DNA from: Riptortus pedestris
Lineage: Eukaryota > Arthropoda > Insecta > Hemiptera > Alydidae
NCBI GenBank assembly: GCA_019009955.1
Contig: CM032233.1
Location: forward strand, 113,813,501-113,877,500
Length of the DNA stretch: 64,000 nucleotides
Direction of reading: 5' to 3'
In this document: in pieces, positions 35,553 through 48,046 of the stretch
Numbering within the stretch: the stretch's first letter is position 1
How the letters are laid out: every line of letters starts with the position of its first letter
The notes under the pieces: model-generated
Seen by the model: the letters and a program-made list of their open reading frames with translations, nothing else
The model's database searches: none
Told to the model about the DNA's origin: nothing
Position numbers and translations under genes: made by a program

Positions 35553-37035
35553 TAGCTTAAGGAATCCTTACTTTTATTGAGAACTCTAATTTGATTTGAG
35601 CAACAAACCACCAGCTTTTGATCTTATAGATCTTGATTAGTACCATTATTTAAAACATCCCCAAAGAATTTTCTCTTCTAATTCAAAGTATGCAAAAGAA
35701 TAGTTTAATTTGTTGTTTGTTTCATAGGGTTTTAGGGCGAAAAACTACTAGGTTATCATTGCCCGGTGATATCTATAACTCTCTTATTGGATAAGTACTT
35801 GAATTTTGTGAGTAAATTTTGTTTATGTACGTTTTAAATGTTGTTATATTCTCTTTTATATCGTTATATCCATTTATACTTTAACCTACATCTTAATTTC
35901 GACTTATTTACAACGTGGAAATTCTTACATCTATTCTTAGTTAATCTTATGTTATTAACAATAGTAAGAACATTTTTTTTAAATATATATTTTTCTTTTT
36001 TTTACTACTTTTTTTCATCCAGAAAAATACATGTACTTACACTAATATATACCTATTTAAGCCTACATACGATATTAAAAAAAATATGCTGTATATAGGT
36101 AAATGCAAATAAATATAGTTTTAATAGAGTGTAATCTGTAGTTGGAATTAACAGTCCAAGCATTCCTAGAGCTAAAAAACATTATTCAATGCTGGTATTA
36201 GCCAAGAAGAGATGTGTTGACCACCGCAGTCCAAGTTTGTTGCAAGGAGCCATTAAATGGATTTTGTTGTTTCTCTAACAAGACGGCGCAATCGTGCCTC
36301 GAATATACACTAGGTAATGTACCCCACCTGCGTTAAATATATTCTTCTTAAGTGACATGATTCCTGGCAAGTGTTCAAAGTCATGGGGACAAGACGTGGA
36401 ATAATATTGGGCCTGGCATATCACGTCATCGGGCAAAATATGTCCCATGGTCAACTGAAAAGATTTCGTTACAAAATATTACCTTTCTTGAAAATTTATT
36501 TAAATTGTGCAGTGAGCTTTCATATTTTATTATGACGTGCACGTTGCGATTGTCCATGACTGTCCATCGGATTGCTACAAAATGCGTAACATATCTATTG
36601 TACTCAATCACCAATAGTAGTCCCTTAGCTTGAAGAAATTAAACTAACTCACATCATCAAGGCCCCTGCCTTCCATTGTCCCCAGCATTGCTATTAATAG
36701 AAGTGAGGCCTTCCCATCTCTGAAAAACTACTTCTCTCTTGCCTTATACAAATATTCGTTCGGAGCCGTAAATTTGAACTAAAGTGTGTTTATTGGGTGC
36801 ATACTTACGATATTACTTTAATAAAGTATGATGTGAAGTGTATTAAAAATAACATGCTTTATCACTCTTTACCATTATTTAGAAAGGTTTAAATTATACG
36901 TTTAATAAGACATTTGAACGTGTTGGTAATTGGGGTAGGGGGGTCGCAAATGCAAAGGGTCTTATATCTGGTTAGCAGTAAAAGCAATAAAGAAAAATAA
37001 TTGAACTAATAAATATTTATAATGTAAGCCACTGG
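35553..37035. other. Unassigned AT-rich sequence
   Basis: 35749-35875 is a single-ended relative of 14566-14640 (AGGTTATCATTGCCCGGTGA start, ATATTCTC middle, ATATCGTTATATCCATTTAT). The rest is AT-rich with no known gene. The 86-codon frame at 35838-36098 is low-complexity, rich in F, L and Y. Confidence 0.4.
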
Positions 37036-37136
37036 TAGGAAATAATGCTCTGGAGAATGAATAAATACATGATTATAATACAACCCAGTGAAAACCCAAT
37101 ATGTAGGTGCTGCTGAAAAGAGGAGGAGACTCCTAA
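37036..37136 (+). pseudogene. R1/Jockey-type LINE tail fragment (family 2, copy 1)
   Basis: Encodes NPICRCC then a stop and KEEETPK, matching the same segment of the copy at 37637-38096 (TPICRCCGEEETPKH). It is cut off abruptly at 37136, where a different LINE tail begins. Confidence 0.65.
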
Positions 37137-37500
37137 ATGTGGCACGAAACCCAGAATAATAAACTAAAAACTATTAAAACCTCCATCCGTCCATGGAAAT
37201 ATTCGACAAGAGACAACAGAAGAGATGAAGTCGTATTAAGAAGACTCCGAATAGGGCACACAAGATTTACGCATGGTTATCTTATGATAAAAGATCAACC
37301 CCCGATTTTGGGAAGCAGAAACAGACTTGACTATCTACCACATATTATTGGAATGCCATAAGTATACAATATTTCCAATGATATAGCAGTGGCCCTTGGA
37401 GATGACCCCAAAAGAGCTAGATAAATCGTTTAATTTTGTGAAAATTACGAATTTATACAAAGAAAATTTGTTGTATCCTCGATTATATTGTTAAAATGTC
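37137..37500 (+). pseudogene. Jockey/I-type LINE ORF2 tail (family 1)
   Basis: A 75-codon frame gives NNKLKTIKTSIRPW, then RRDEVVLRRLRIGHTRFTHG, then YLMIKDQPP. This is the conserved stretch after RNase H in Jockey-like ORF2 proteins and belongs to the same family as the remnant at 28400-28900. The cysteine pair after PP is lost, the histidine-containing half appears as DYLPHIIGMP, and a stop follows. No upstream RNase H or RT. Inactive 5'-truncated copy. Confidence 0.75.
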
Positions 37501-37636
37501 GATATGGATGAGGATACCAAAACGTGAGTTATAGATATTTCAGGACTATTATAACCTAGCAGTTTTTCTACCTAAAACCTTAGAAACAAACAAACAAATA
37601 ATAAATATAAAGTTAAATATTTAATTTCTCAAGAGT

Positions 37637-38096
37637 TCAATAAAGAATGTGGTTAGGAAGGAATTCAAAAAAGTATGAAAAAGGCACAAGGTTACCCATA
37701 CGAAGGCTCTCATCGTGTTTTAGGAGAGCAGAATAAGGGAAACTTATCTCAGACAGCCTAGGAAGGAACTCATAGATGTAGTAGTAGCGATATGAGGCCA
37801 CTGGAAGATGAATAAACACAAGTTTACAGTAAAACCTAAAAAAACACCAATATGTAGGTGCTGTGGAGAAGAGGAGACTCCTAAGCACAGTGTGCTTGAA
37901 TGCTGAATGCTGGAGAATCTATGATTCAGCTACTTTGGGCATAAAGATACTGAATCAGACAAGAAGGAAGCCACGGGTAAGATATACTCGGACTTTATAA
38001 GGAATATAAAACCATTCTGAATGAGCTATTCGGAAAAGAGGTGTGAAGCTAGGACAATACGACCTCATAGGACCGTAGTGCCCTCCCTCATAATAT
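37637..38096 (+). pseudogene. R1/Jockey-type LINE ORF2 tail (family 2, copy 2)
   Basis: Translation gives RKELIDVVVAI, stop, GHWKMNKHKF, then TPICRCCGEEETPKHSVLEC, then a stop and downstream DFIRNIK. The GH-x-N-x-H segment followed by C-x2-C-x(8)-H-x4-C is the C-terminal knuckle following RNase H in R1/Jockey-group elements. At least three stops are present. The 3' untranslated part ends near GCCCTCCCTCATAATATGGG. The copy is inactive and 5'-truncated. Confidence 0.75.
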
Positions 38097-38310
38097 GGGG
38101 GAAAAGCCAATAGCAATCTAATCTATTCTGAATTAAATATTACCAAGGTAAATATTAACGAGGTGATTAGAAAAATGATTAATCATAATATTTTAAGGAG
38201 TAGGTTTAATTTCCATTAATTGTGTCAAAGTACTTACTAACTGTAACAGACAGTTTTGAGCACCCCGATATTTATTATAGTTAGAAGTATGTTAGAATAG
38301 TATAACTCGG

Positions 38311-38435
38311 TTTTAGCAGATTCCCGTTAAGGGAAATCAGCTATTGAGGTCGTACTCATGACGCGAGTTTCGAAAAAAAATTTCTTCAAATGTCCATCGA
38401 TCCTACCCAGCAGATGACGAAAATGAGGCCCGTTC

Positions 38436-38471
<36 letters not shown>

Positions 38472-38935
38472 CTGTTAACGCTCTAGCGGTCGCAATTTTT
38501 GTTTGATCGTTACCAAACTCGATATTTAAACGTTTTATGTAAAAATAAAGATCAAGTTCGTTAATGGTTGAAATCGGACCAGTGGGAGGGGGAGTTTAGA
38601 GGAGGGGATTTTCGAAAATTCGAAATATCTCCGTTACTTTACGTCGGATCGAAAAATTATATAGAGTCAATCTTATTGCAAATTAAATTTACTATAAATA
38701 GTGTTATATACATTTATTCCTTATCTTGAATATTAACCGAGATATTTGCATATTTTCTGTTTACAGCTTGAGATGAGATCGGCTAACTTCGGGTCTAGTT
38801 GTGAGTTTCCGTCAAGAGCTAGTTCGGGCCGTTCCTATAACTGTTCGGCTCTCTATTCTGAAATTTGTCTATTGTAAAACTTCACGTGGGAAATCTGCTT
38901 AGTTTACGCAGCCCCTGCGTGACGGACTTTTTTGT
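38311..38935 (+). mobile_element. Element A, full length, medium 3' module (best copy)
   Basis: Flanked by GTTTT on the left. 5' arm AGCAGATTCCCGTTAAGGGA, conserved 5' block, TA core (38442-38466), all internal blocks, medium module (38760-38880), and the 3' end CACGTGGGAAATCTGCTTAG, perfect hairpin ACGCAG-CCC-CTGCGT, GACGGACTTTTTT. Length 625 bp. Use it as the reference for the medium subtype. Confidence 0.93.
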
Positions 38936-39690
38936 ACTATCCCGCAACAAACCGTTGTGACTATTTACATAAAAGAAAGAGATACTAACCACCATGACAT
39001 TTCGAAGATGCACAACTGTCTAATTTCCGGAATTTAATATAGTTTTTCATCATTAAAATCAAATATCTCCTCTGTGGCTCCCTTGCCTGGTACCTACGAT
39101 ATTCAAACCTTTATATAATATCGTTCATTATTTTTATAACGATAAAAGGCATGCTTGGCGTAACCAGTTTAAGCTATTATGAATGAAATATTTTACTCTT
39201 TGAACCTTCAGTGTATGTTATTTCTGATAGGGAAATAAATGCATTACTTCACGAAGGGTCGTAACACTGGAGAGGATAAACAAATTGCAATAGAACCAAT
39301 TTTCACTTGCTCGTGAGTTCTTTACTATGACTTCTTGCACATAAAAATTGTTACTATAGAGTTGTATGCACGTTCCAATTTTACTCATATAAAATGGTTT
39401 ACGACTATACCTTCAAAACATGAAATTTTACTTAAATCAGTTTTTTTTTTCTTTTTTGGGGGTACATGAATCCAAATAGGAAATAACCATTTGTACATCT
39501 TTCCACCCAAATTAATACTTTGTTAATTCTTAATGGAATTTTACTATTTTAATATTACATACGTCTCGTGACATTAAGTTTATTGGACTTGTCTAAAGCT
39601 ATTTCTCTCGTTATGACAGTCTAATCCCCTCAAAACGACGATTTAAGAAGTGTCAAATTTTATTGGGCTTATCTCTATTTTGTTTCAAAA
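38936..39690. other. Unassigned AT-rich sequence
   Basis: Nothing recognised. Confidence 0.4.
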
Positions 39691-39898
39691 TATTTATTTA
39701 TATTAACTGAGGTTAATTGGGACGGGTTATCTACAGGTTACAACCCTTATCTAACCAGGATGGGACTAAGGATTTTATTTAATGAATTCAGTCACTTAAT
39801 AAATTCCTGTTGCCCAGGCGGGAATCGAACTAGCCACTCTAGGTATACCATGTGAAATTAATGTTAACGCTTTAACTCACATGGCTAACCTGAGCTCC
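39691..39898 (-). repeat. tRNA-derived SINE, copy 2
   Basis: Near-complete minus-strand copy. The head carries a good B box (plus strand GGAATCGAAC at 39821-39830, so GTTCGATTCC) next to CCCGCCTGGGCAA. The internal inverted match CCATGTGA ... TTCACATGG lies in the head, and the body AATAAAATCCTTAGTCCCAT is typical. The tail reaches an A/T-rich run at 39691 without the usual GTGGACGTTAATAA. Confidence 0.85.
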
Positions 39899-42204
39899 TG
39901 GTAAAACAAGTAAACTACTAGTGACAGGCTACCTTAACTAAACGATTCAACGGCGCAACTTGGACTTCATATGATGTTTGGTAATAACAAAAATAAAAAA
40001 CATTACCGATATTTCTATGGAAAATAACATAGCGTAATGGCTTGCAATGAGTAGGCTACTCATGGAAAAACGTATGTGTTACAATTTCCACATCACACTG
40101 ATTCTTTAAATTCATTTAATCAACAAATTCTTTTGAATTTTACCGAAATGTATTATTACTTTACACCATAGTCGTAATCGATATAAGTTGGAAAAAGGGA
40201 AAAATCGTCGAGTATGCCTTCCCTCCGGGGAGTTGTGAGTGGAGTTGAACGACGATTTTGTTTTTTTAAGAAAGAAAATTTGAGTGGCAAAACGGTGGCT
40301 TTGGAAAGTGCATACCCGAATGAAACCTTTATCACACGAAAGTACGTTCACATACTTTGGAAAGACTGATCACTGTTCTGGAAAAGAAAAAAAAACTTCA
40401 TAAATTCAAAATTTGATCTATTAAGCGAAAAAAATATACAGTTTCAAGTTTTTATTTGATGACGAGGGGAAGGTAATGAAAGTGAAGTTAGTCTCAGGCT
40501 AAATTTGTTTAGGATATTTTTGACGATACTCGTAAATCACGTGTTATTCGTTCAATGGTTATAAAAAAGAGCCGGGCAATAAAATTCTTTATGGGGCTTA
40601 TCTTGGAAGAATTCTTGAAATCAGACGATTTTTGGCCCGTTTTACCGGTATTAAGGCCAATTATATCGCTGCCCACCGCGACGTCTTCTGGATGAATTGA
40701 GGAGTTTAACCTACATTATCGCTCTGCAGCTTTGACTATATAAAAATATAATAAATGGAAATGCCAATAAATTTCAGATATTTCATCATTTTACGGTACA
40801 GAGTATCTAAATACTTTAAGAATTGCCTGACTTTCGGTTTTTGTATGAGACCTTCCAAAATGCCATTTCTTAATGGAACTATTTTTTCCCCATATTTCTG
40901 CGATTACACTTACATATTCATTCATTTATGAAATATTTTCTTAACTGCGCTTGTTGATGAAATACTTCATCAATTTTTATTCACAGGTATACCTATGGCT
41001 TTCTATTTTTTATTTCATCTTTTTTTCCCTTGTTGAAATATTTTCGTTTGGTTCTTCATTTAAAGACTCGGTAAGTAAATGGAGTTTTCAATATAACTCA
41101 AAATTGATGGCCAACCGAGTAGAAGAGGAAATTTACTAAAAGAAAATATAAAAACATCTCTATTAATATTCAGAAGAGCAATCATCCGACAAATGTACCA
41201 AATTACGTTATCAACGGGATTGATTACATAGCAATAATCCATGTGACACTTAATAACGGAGAAATACATGCATTTGTAACCCCACCTAAACTTCTTTAGA
41301 CCATTAAGAAACACGAACATTAATTTTACTTGAAACATTTAAATATCTACTTTAGAGAGACCTGAAGACCGTTAACGGCAGAAGATACACACACACTCAC
41401 ATGAGGGTATCTTCAGTTGTACTACATGGACAGATTACTCTTACTCTGTTTTATATATGTATAAAACGTGCGTTTCTCAATAGCAAAATTGAGATACATG
41501 TGACACACGTGCACAAAATAATAACAGATCGATAGGCATCAGACATTTTTTTTTCGATATAAGATTAGCAGGTTTCACGAGAGTTGTCCTACTGTAGACA
41601 ATCCTGATAGGTTTACAAAAAGTGAGCTCTTGTCAAAGTACAGTTCCCTCGCTGGATTGACGGCATTATATTTCACATTAAAGTCCATGTTCCTCCCTCA
41701 TTTCCTCTCATATTAAGAAAATAAGACTAGTAGGCTAGGATAATTATTTATCAGCTTTTTGAGTTACAGAATAATGGGCAATGTAGATATTTTGACTTTC
41801 CAATTAAGTCTGTATCGCATTGTAGCAGATCAGAATATATCCCTACTAATCCTGCTGTTATTTGCCCATTTAAGAACTTAGCCTTTAGTTCATAGCACAG
41901 TTCTGGATTCATGCATTCTCAAAACTTCATTTATTTAGATAGATAATTAGATTATTTAATAATATTTGGATTTATTTATGCGATTTAAAACTATTTTCAA
42001 CACATTGCTCGAGTCTCTGAGAATGTACTAAAATTAATTTAACATAATCTTACATACCAATTTCGAATATTTATTTATTCGACATTAGCATACTCATGTG
42101 TTATCCTTAAATTAATTCCATTTAAAATAAATCAGAATATTTATAATACCTAGTATATATAATTTTTTTAACTCCTATGCTCCATAAAAATGAATTATTT
42201 TTAT
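39899..42204. other. Unassigned AT-rich sequence
   Basis: About 2.3 kb without recognised repeats. Frames at 40112-40351 (minus), 40951-41139 (plus) and 41060-41338 (minus) are 62-92 codons, hydrophobic and aromatic-rich from AT bias, with no known domain. Confidence 0.4.
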
Positions 42205-42422
42205 TATTATTTATTAACGTCCACATTTTGCAACTAAGGCAAATTGGGACGGGTTAACTACAGGTTACCACCCTTTTCTAGCAGGGGTGGGACTAGGGAC
42301 ATTATTTAATTCCGTCACTAAATAATTTCCTTTGCCCAGGCAAGAATCGAACTCTCCACTCTAGGTTTAATATGTGAGATTAAGGTCAACGCTTTAACTC
42401 ACATGGCTAACCTGAGCACCCC
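42205..42422 (-). repeat. tRNA-derived SINE, copy 3
   Basis: Minus-strand copy with the complete tail (plus strand ATTTATTAACGTCCACATTT) and head GGCTAACCTGAGCACC. The B box is slightly mutated (AAGAATCGAACTC). About 218 bp. Confidence 0.85.
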
Positions 42423-43793
42423 ATAAAAATGATATGTATTTTCTATTACGAGAAAAATTAGAAGTTTACAAAAATAATTATTTGCGTCTTTCTCGTATAC
42501 ATTAGACTTTAGATTTAGTTCTCCTTGAACTTTAATGATTGTAGACGGAAGTTTTGTATTTCAATTATTTCTTTTAAATAATGTTTATCAGAAAAATTAA
42601 AATCTAATAATTGATAATAAATGAAGTTTCTGTCATACGCTTGGAATAGAAGTTCCTAAGAAAATACGCCATAAAGGAAACCCCCTACATCTGCTCCGAC
42701 TAGTGTAAATAATAATGTATTTCAGATGAAATATTCTGAGGGAAGTATTTCGTCAGAAAAAATGCTGTTTCGAGTTAGATCCTTTAAATTTATTTCCCCC
42801 ACTCCTCTGGACAACTCTTTCTCGACTGGCGATCTATGCAGTGGGCAGCAGAAGTGGGGATACGCCGAGGGTGACAGACCGCCTCGAGTTAATGTTTCTC
42901 ATCACACTTGTTGCTCAATTGGCGGAGAGTTTAAACAATTCCCCCACCAGGAGGAGGAAGGTGGGAGGCGCTTGCGTGGCCACGCCTCTCCCCTCCCCTA
43001 CGGCGAGAGTCAATATCTGTAGAATGGGCCCCCACACCCCCCGGCCTGCACCCTCCAACCACATCTGTGATCCCGCCCACCTTCTCCAGCCACAACTACA
43101 AATTCATTAGGAGCTGGATCATCCCACCGCCAGGCATTAACGAGTCCTCTTCTCGAATGCCTTCCACGAACGAGGGTCGCATCCCCCGACCCTTAGGGAT
43201 TTAAGAGAAAAGAGGATTGATTTTCTGAATAAAAGGGATTGGATAAAATAAATTACAATAGGCATTGTTAGGGCCGCATAGTTAACCTCAAATTGGCCAC
43301 TTCATTCGCCCTCACTCAGACAATTGGGATCAGCATACACGCCTGCCTCAAGACACATTTTACCGCCCTCCTTTCTAAGCCAGAAAAAAGGAAAGGCTTA
43401 TATTCTCTACCTTATTACAAATTTGAGAATCTTTTATGTTGGCCTGATAGTTAACTTTGTGTTTAAATACAAAATAATTTGTTTTTACAATATTTATAGA
43501 CACATACATGTATCACTTAGCCTAGAGTAACAAAGACGTAACAGTAAATTATACAATTTACAGAAATAAATTAAACATAACTGAAATTAATAATGTAGAA
43601 CATGGATACTTTTAAGTCAGTTTGAATATAGTACCTCAGAGGAAAAATATTAGTAAGACGTTATTTGTTTCTATTAATCAATGACAATTATAACTTGTTC
43701 TCTAATTTTACTAAAATTTTGAAGTTACGCCATTCTTCCCAAAGACGAGCGATGTGATATGTAGCTCAATTGTAGCACTCTTAATTGAATGAA
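42423..43793. other. Unassigned sequence with the strongest GC-rich patch
   Basis: 42780-43180 is clearly GC-richer, with pyrimidine runs and CG dinucleotides. Two overlapping plus-strand frames (42726-43022 and 42841-43110; 98 and 89 codons) compete over the same DNA and neither shows a known domain. This is the most promising interval for host regulatory DNA. The remainder is AT-rich. Confidence 0.4.
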
Positions 43794-43990
43794 GGGGCTC
43801 AGGTTAACCATGTGAGTTAAGGCGTTGGCTAGAATAGCGAGTTCGATTCCCGCCTGGGCAAATAGGAATTTATTTACGAACACATTAACTCAAATCCTTA
43901 GTCTCACCCTGGCTGGAAAAAGGGGCTAACCTGTAGATAGCCCCCACGAATTAGCCATATAAGCTTAAGATAGACGTTAATAAATAATAA
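43794..43990 (+). repeat. tRNA-derived SINE, copy 4 (best promoter boxes)
   Basis: GGGGCTCAGGTTAACCATGT head, B box GTTCGATTCC at 43841-43850 followed by CGCCTGGGCAA, body ATCCTTAGTCTCACCCTGGC, and a slightly altered tail ATAGACGTTAATAAATAATA. About 30 bp of the head between the A and B boxes is deleted relative to copies 2 and 3. Confidence 0.88.
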
Positions 43991-46900
43991 AAAAATAATA
44001 ATCGAGTTATTCAAGTTGCAACCGTGAATGTCTTACTAAATATCCACCAGGTTTGCTAATAACGATCTTGGATCGTTTACTTCTAAACGTTCCCACAGTA
44101 TCTACTGAACACTGTGAGGTAATAGAAGTGAACATGAGTTTATAAGAGTCGAACGAGGTCTTGTTGGATCCTAACGTCCATAACTCACGGAATCATGGAG
44201 CTGACCTTCGTGAATGGAGTTGGTTGGTGCTTATGAACTGGGTTCTAAAAGGCCTCTAGATCACTACGTTGGTTAGTCTATTACCTTTCCTAAGGATGGC
44301 CTTCCAGAGTAAATTGACTTTTTAATTAAGGGTTAATAGAACCTTCATTATATTGTGAGTTCTTGTATTCTACTTACATTGTGTCCACTGTGAAACACAC
44401 GTACAACGATTATTTTGAAATGTAAATGCTCGCTTTGCTCTACACAAAGCATATTCTCCGGTATAAGCAGTCTTCATTAATTTCTTTTTGTTTTCTCCTC
44501 CTGTGAAACCACCTTTGTTCGCAATGTGTGTACGTTATATCACATCGGCAGATATTCCTTTAACTGACGATATTCTGGAAGAACCAAGAGAAAATCTGAC
44601 TAATGTTATATAATAATCATTACTTTCTGTCGGAGCATTTCTTTTCGTTGAAAGTTCACAGGAAATACAGATAGTACATTCGGAAGAGAAGAACGACACT
44701 GGTCTCCTGTATTATTATAGCTTGTAAAATAGCGTTGTTTACTGGTACGTCTCTGTTTTCATTCTAAAATGGAGAACCCTAGAGAGATCAGATGTTTATA
44801 TTTCAAATTATTTATTTAGTGGTGCAACAAGGACTACTAAATAATGGCTCATTCCTTAAACAATTGGCACTTCAATGTCTTAGGGGAATAGATACGAGGA
44901 GGAACATTTTGAGGTAAAATATAGTGTTTCCGCTAATTATTCTATTCCGCTTTCTTTCTTTTTTATTTTTCGGTTTGTTTATGTTCCATTTAAAGCAAAA
45001 CCTTTCTGAAACGTACACAGTCACAGTGTTAAAAACTCCAATTACCAACTCAAGAAATAATTCGGTTTAAACAGTCGTTCATCTAGCACTCTTTCAATTA
45101 TATCAAATATGAAGTAAATAGCCCAATCCTGCATACAGAGTGAATTCATAGCGAGTATGGTCAAGACCTTTCCGGAACAGTGAAAAACTAAGCGGGCATT
45201 TATTCGCGAAGTGTTCTTGGCATTTCTATCCATTGACCTCCACTACTAAATTACTGGGCAACTGCTTCCCCTTATAGACCGATAACTCGCTCAGTGCAGC
45301 TCCAATCGTTAGAAGGCATTTAGAAATAAAGGAGAAGGTCAGGCATAAACCAACTTGAATGTAATCTAACAAAATTTTAAGAGAATATTCTTCACTGTAA
45401 AGTTTTAATTGCCCCGACACTGCCATCAGCTAATTTGTTTGAATGTATCCCTGGGCATACAAAATACTAAATCATACTTTTTTGGCGTAATGTGATCGAT
45501 GATAGGCTGTAAGTCTACGTACAGCTGTTAATGTGCAATTCATGGTGGATGTCTTCTCAAGCTTTCTTGAGCCATAGCTGTTCTTTTATAATTGTGTGGA
45601 TGAAAACTGCGATGATATAAAAAAGCTATGTAGTAAAGATTTATGACAGAAATCATGTCGAACATTTCACACTAGAAGTGAACGGGTCATCCATCCATTT
45701 ACCTAAGCAGACGTTGGTCGCACCAAGGAAAGTTTATTTTCTATGGTTGCTATATTCCTGAGGATTAATTTGAATGAACGTATGTAAAGTTTCATAAAGG
45801 GATTCTTTGTAAGACATCTTTGGTTGTGTCTTGAAAGAAATTGAAATTTCTATTTCTCCATTCTCACATGAATACGAAAAAAGTAGAAATATAAAAAAAA
45901 GTTGTAGTAGCTATGAGATTTTGATAGGATGAGTTGAAATTAAACTGCAACGTCACTTTTGTAACAAGTAATTTTATTAAGCTAATTTGAACACTATATT
46001 CCTGCTCCTTTACTCATTCATCATGCCTTAAACCCATCACATTAAAAACGATTGCTTTTTAGCATGTTTATACGTTATTTTGTTTCTATTTATTATAGCA
46101 CTCTAAGTTTCTACGGATTATCAGTATTATCCTATAGATATCCCCTATCCATGGTGGGATTAATGATAGTATTTAGTAAAATCGTCAGAAAATAAATTTT
46201 AACTACCCACGTTAACCCAAGATTCTAGTTTTGCATATTTATTCAACTTTCAATCAACCATGTTTTTCTAAATCACGTTTCCATGTTCCACTGTACCTTG
46301 GAGGTTAACATAACACGTGGATTGTGCCCTACAAAAACGTCTAAACAGGATCGAAGTTTAACATTTTTTAACATTAACTATAAAATAGAGTTTCTATCAA
46401 GTGTCTTCCCTATTTACGGAATTCTGAGATAAAACGAGGCTTTTGACGAGTTAAGGGGATGCCCACATCTCGATTCCAGAAGAATTGTTGAAAAGAAGCA
46501 AGAGAAGCCTCCCCCTCCTCTCTACCCTACATTCAAACATGGAAATAGAAATACAATGTTTTTATATGTCAGACTACACAGTTAGAAAACAGTCCCATAT
46601 TGAATATTTATGGCTGCAACTCAGTTATTTTTAATATACGGTTGAATGTTATTGGTAAAAATGTAGCCTTTGTTTGCTTTTGTAAAACTGTTCAGATTAC
46701 AGTGATTAAAAATAAAATCGCATTAACTCAAGCTTTATTTAATGACAATACTCTTTCTTTGAAATTCCGGAGTCTTACTTATGCCGCCTTTAAGAAAACG
46801 TTAAAAAAATTGCCTCGTGAAAAAAGCTGCTCCTCGGCATTCCGTTCCATCTCAAAATAAAAGAAAGACCGACAAAAATCATTCTATAACTGATATGGTT

Positions 46901-47882
46901 CCAGGGAGAGTTTGGCGTACAAAACGTCAGGTACATGGGACGTTTAAGCACGACAAATCCCGGAAGGCTATATATGGGATGCTATCTCTAAAACGAGGTA
47001 TCCATGTACTGATACCATCTTGCCAATCGTGCATTCGAATCACGCAAGCCGTCCATACGACGATATTACCTTATGTATCCCTTCCTATCCAACAGTATCC
47101 TTCATAATTCAACTAAAGTTGGTACCCCTCGACAAATTGAAATCATAATAGCCATATTATTATGGTTGCAAGGCAATAATTTGTGTTCTTTTTTTTTTAT
47201 ATGTAGCAAGTTTGTTTTTTTTCTGAAGTTTTCCTATGATTGAAAAATAAAAGATTTCAAATTTTCTTTTATTCCTCAATCCATGTAGCAGTAGGTACCA
47301 ATTTGATTATTCTTACTCTGAATATGTACTGAAATAAAATTAACCGACATCCAAATTGGCATTTTCTCAGGCTGGTTTTAGGTCGACTATTCCCTTAAAT
47401 ATTCATCGGAATTCCTGTATTCTAAACTATTGTGTACAGTTTGAATGTACGAGAACTAAAATAACTAGATGCACCAAAAAAATGTCTATTTAGTTTAAAC
47501 TACCTATATTTCGTTTAATTTCCTTATCGAAAGAAATGACCACCAAAATTGTATCAAACACACACACTTATATATAGCCCCCTCCCACTAGCTGAAAAAC
47601 GTTTATTCCCTTTAACAGAAAAGAGTAAATCTTGTTAGACTGTCTTAAGGACCTATAGGAATGCTTCTTAGATGACAGCCTAGGGTCTCAACGAATTAGA
47701 TTTGAGTTCCACACGGAAAACGGATTAATTCATCAATGTACTTTGATTCGAAGTTGAGAAAATATGTGTTCTACATTCCCTTAATTTAGAATGCAGAGGC
47801 CAGCTAAACGGTACGTGAAATGTTTCTAGGTACACTCCACTATTAAGAGTAATAAAAAAGCGTATATATATATATATATAAA
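43991..47882. other. Long unassigned low-copy stretch
   Basis: Almost 4 kb without recognised transposons, the longest such stretch here. Open frames with ordinary composition exist: minus 45226-45426 (66 codons) and 45042-45233 (63 codons), which overlap by 8 bp in different frames, and plus 46600-46860 (86 codons) and 46817-47107 (96 codons), also overlapping. None has a domain I can name. A short (TA)n is at about 47862-47880. Confidence 0.4.
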
Positions 47883-48046
47883 TTAATAAATTATTTATTT
47901 ACGTCCACTTTTTACAACTACGGCTAATTGGGTCTATAGGTTACTACCCTTTTCTAGCCAGGGTGGGATGAAGGATTTTATTTAATGAGATTTACCATGT
48001 GAAATTATGACCAATGCTTTAACTCACAATGCTAACCCTAGCCCCT
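47883..48046 (-). repeat. tRNA-derived SINE, copy 5, internally deleted
   Basis: Tail ATTTATTTACGTCCACTTTT and body are intact, but about 50 bp including the B box is missing (AATGAGATTTACCATGTGAA joins body to head). The head ends GCTAACCCTAGCCCC. Confidence 0.85.

Noticed and set aside
20511..43990. tRNA genes at the GTTCGATTCC boxes
   Set aside because: No cloverleaf or anticodon arm can be formed, and the tRNA-like head continues into a shared 130-bp body and tail, so these are SINE copies.
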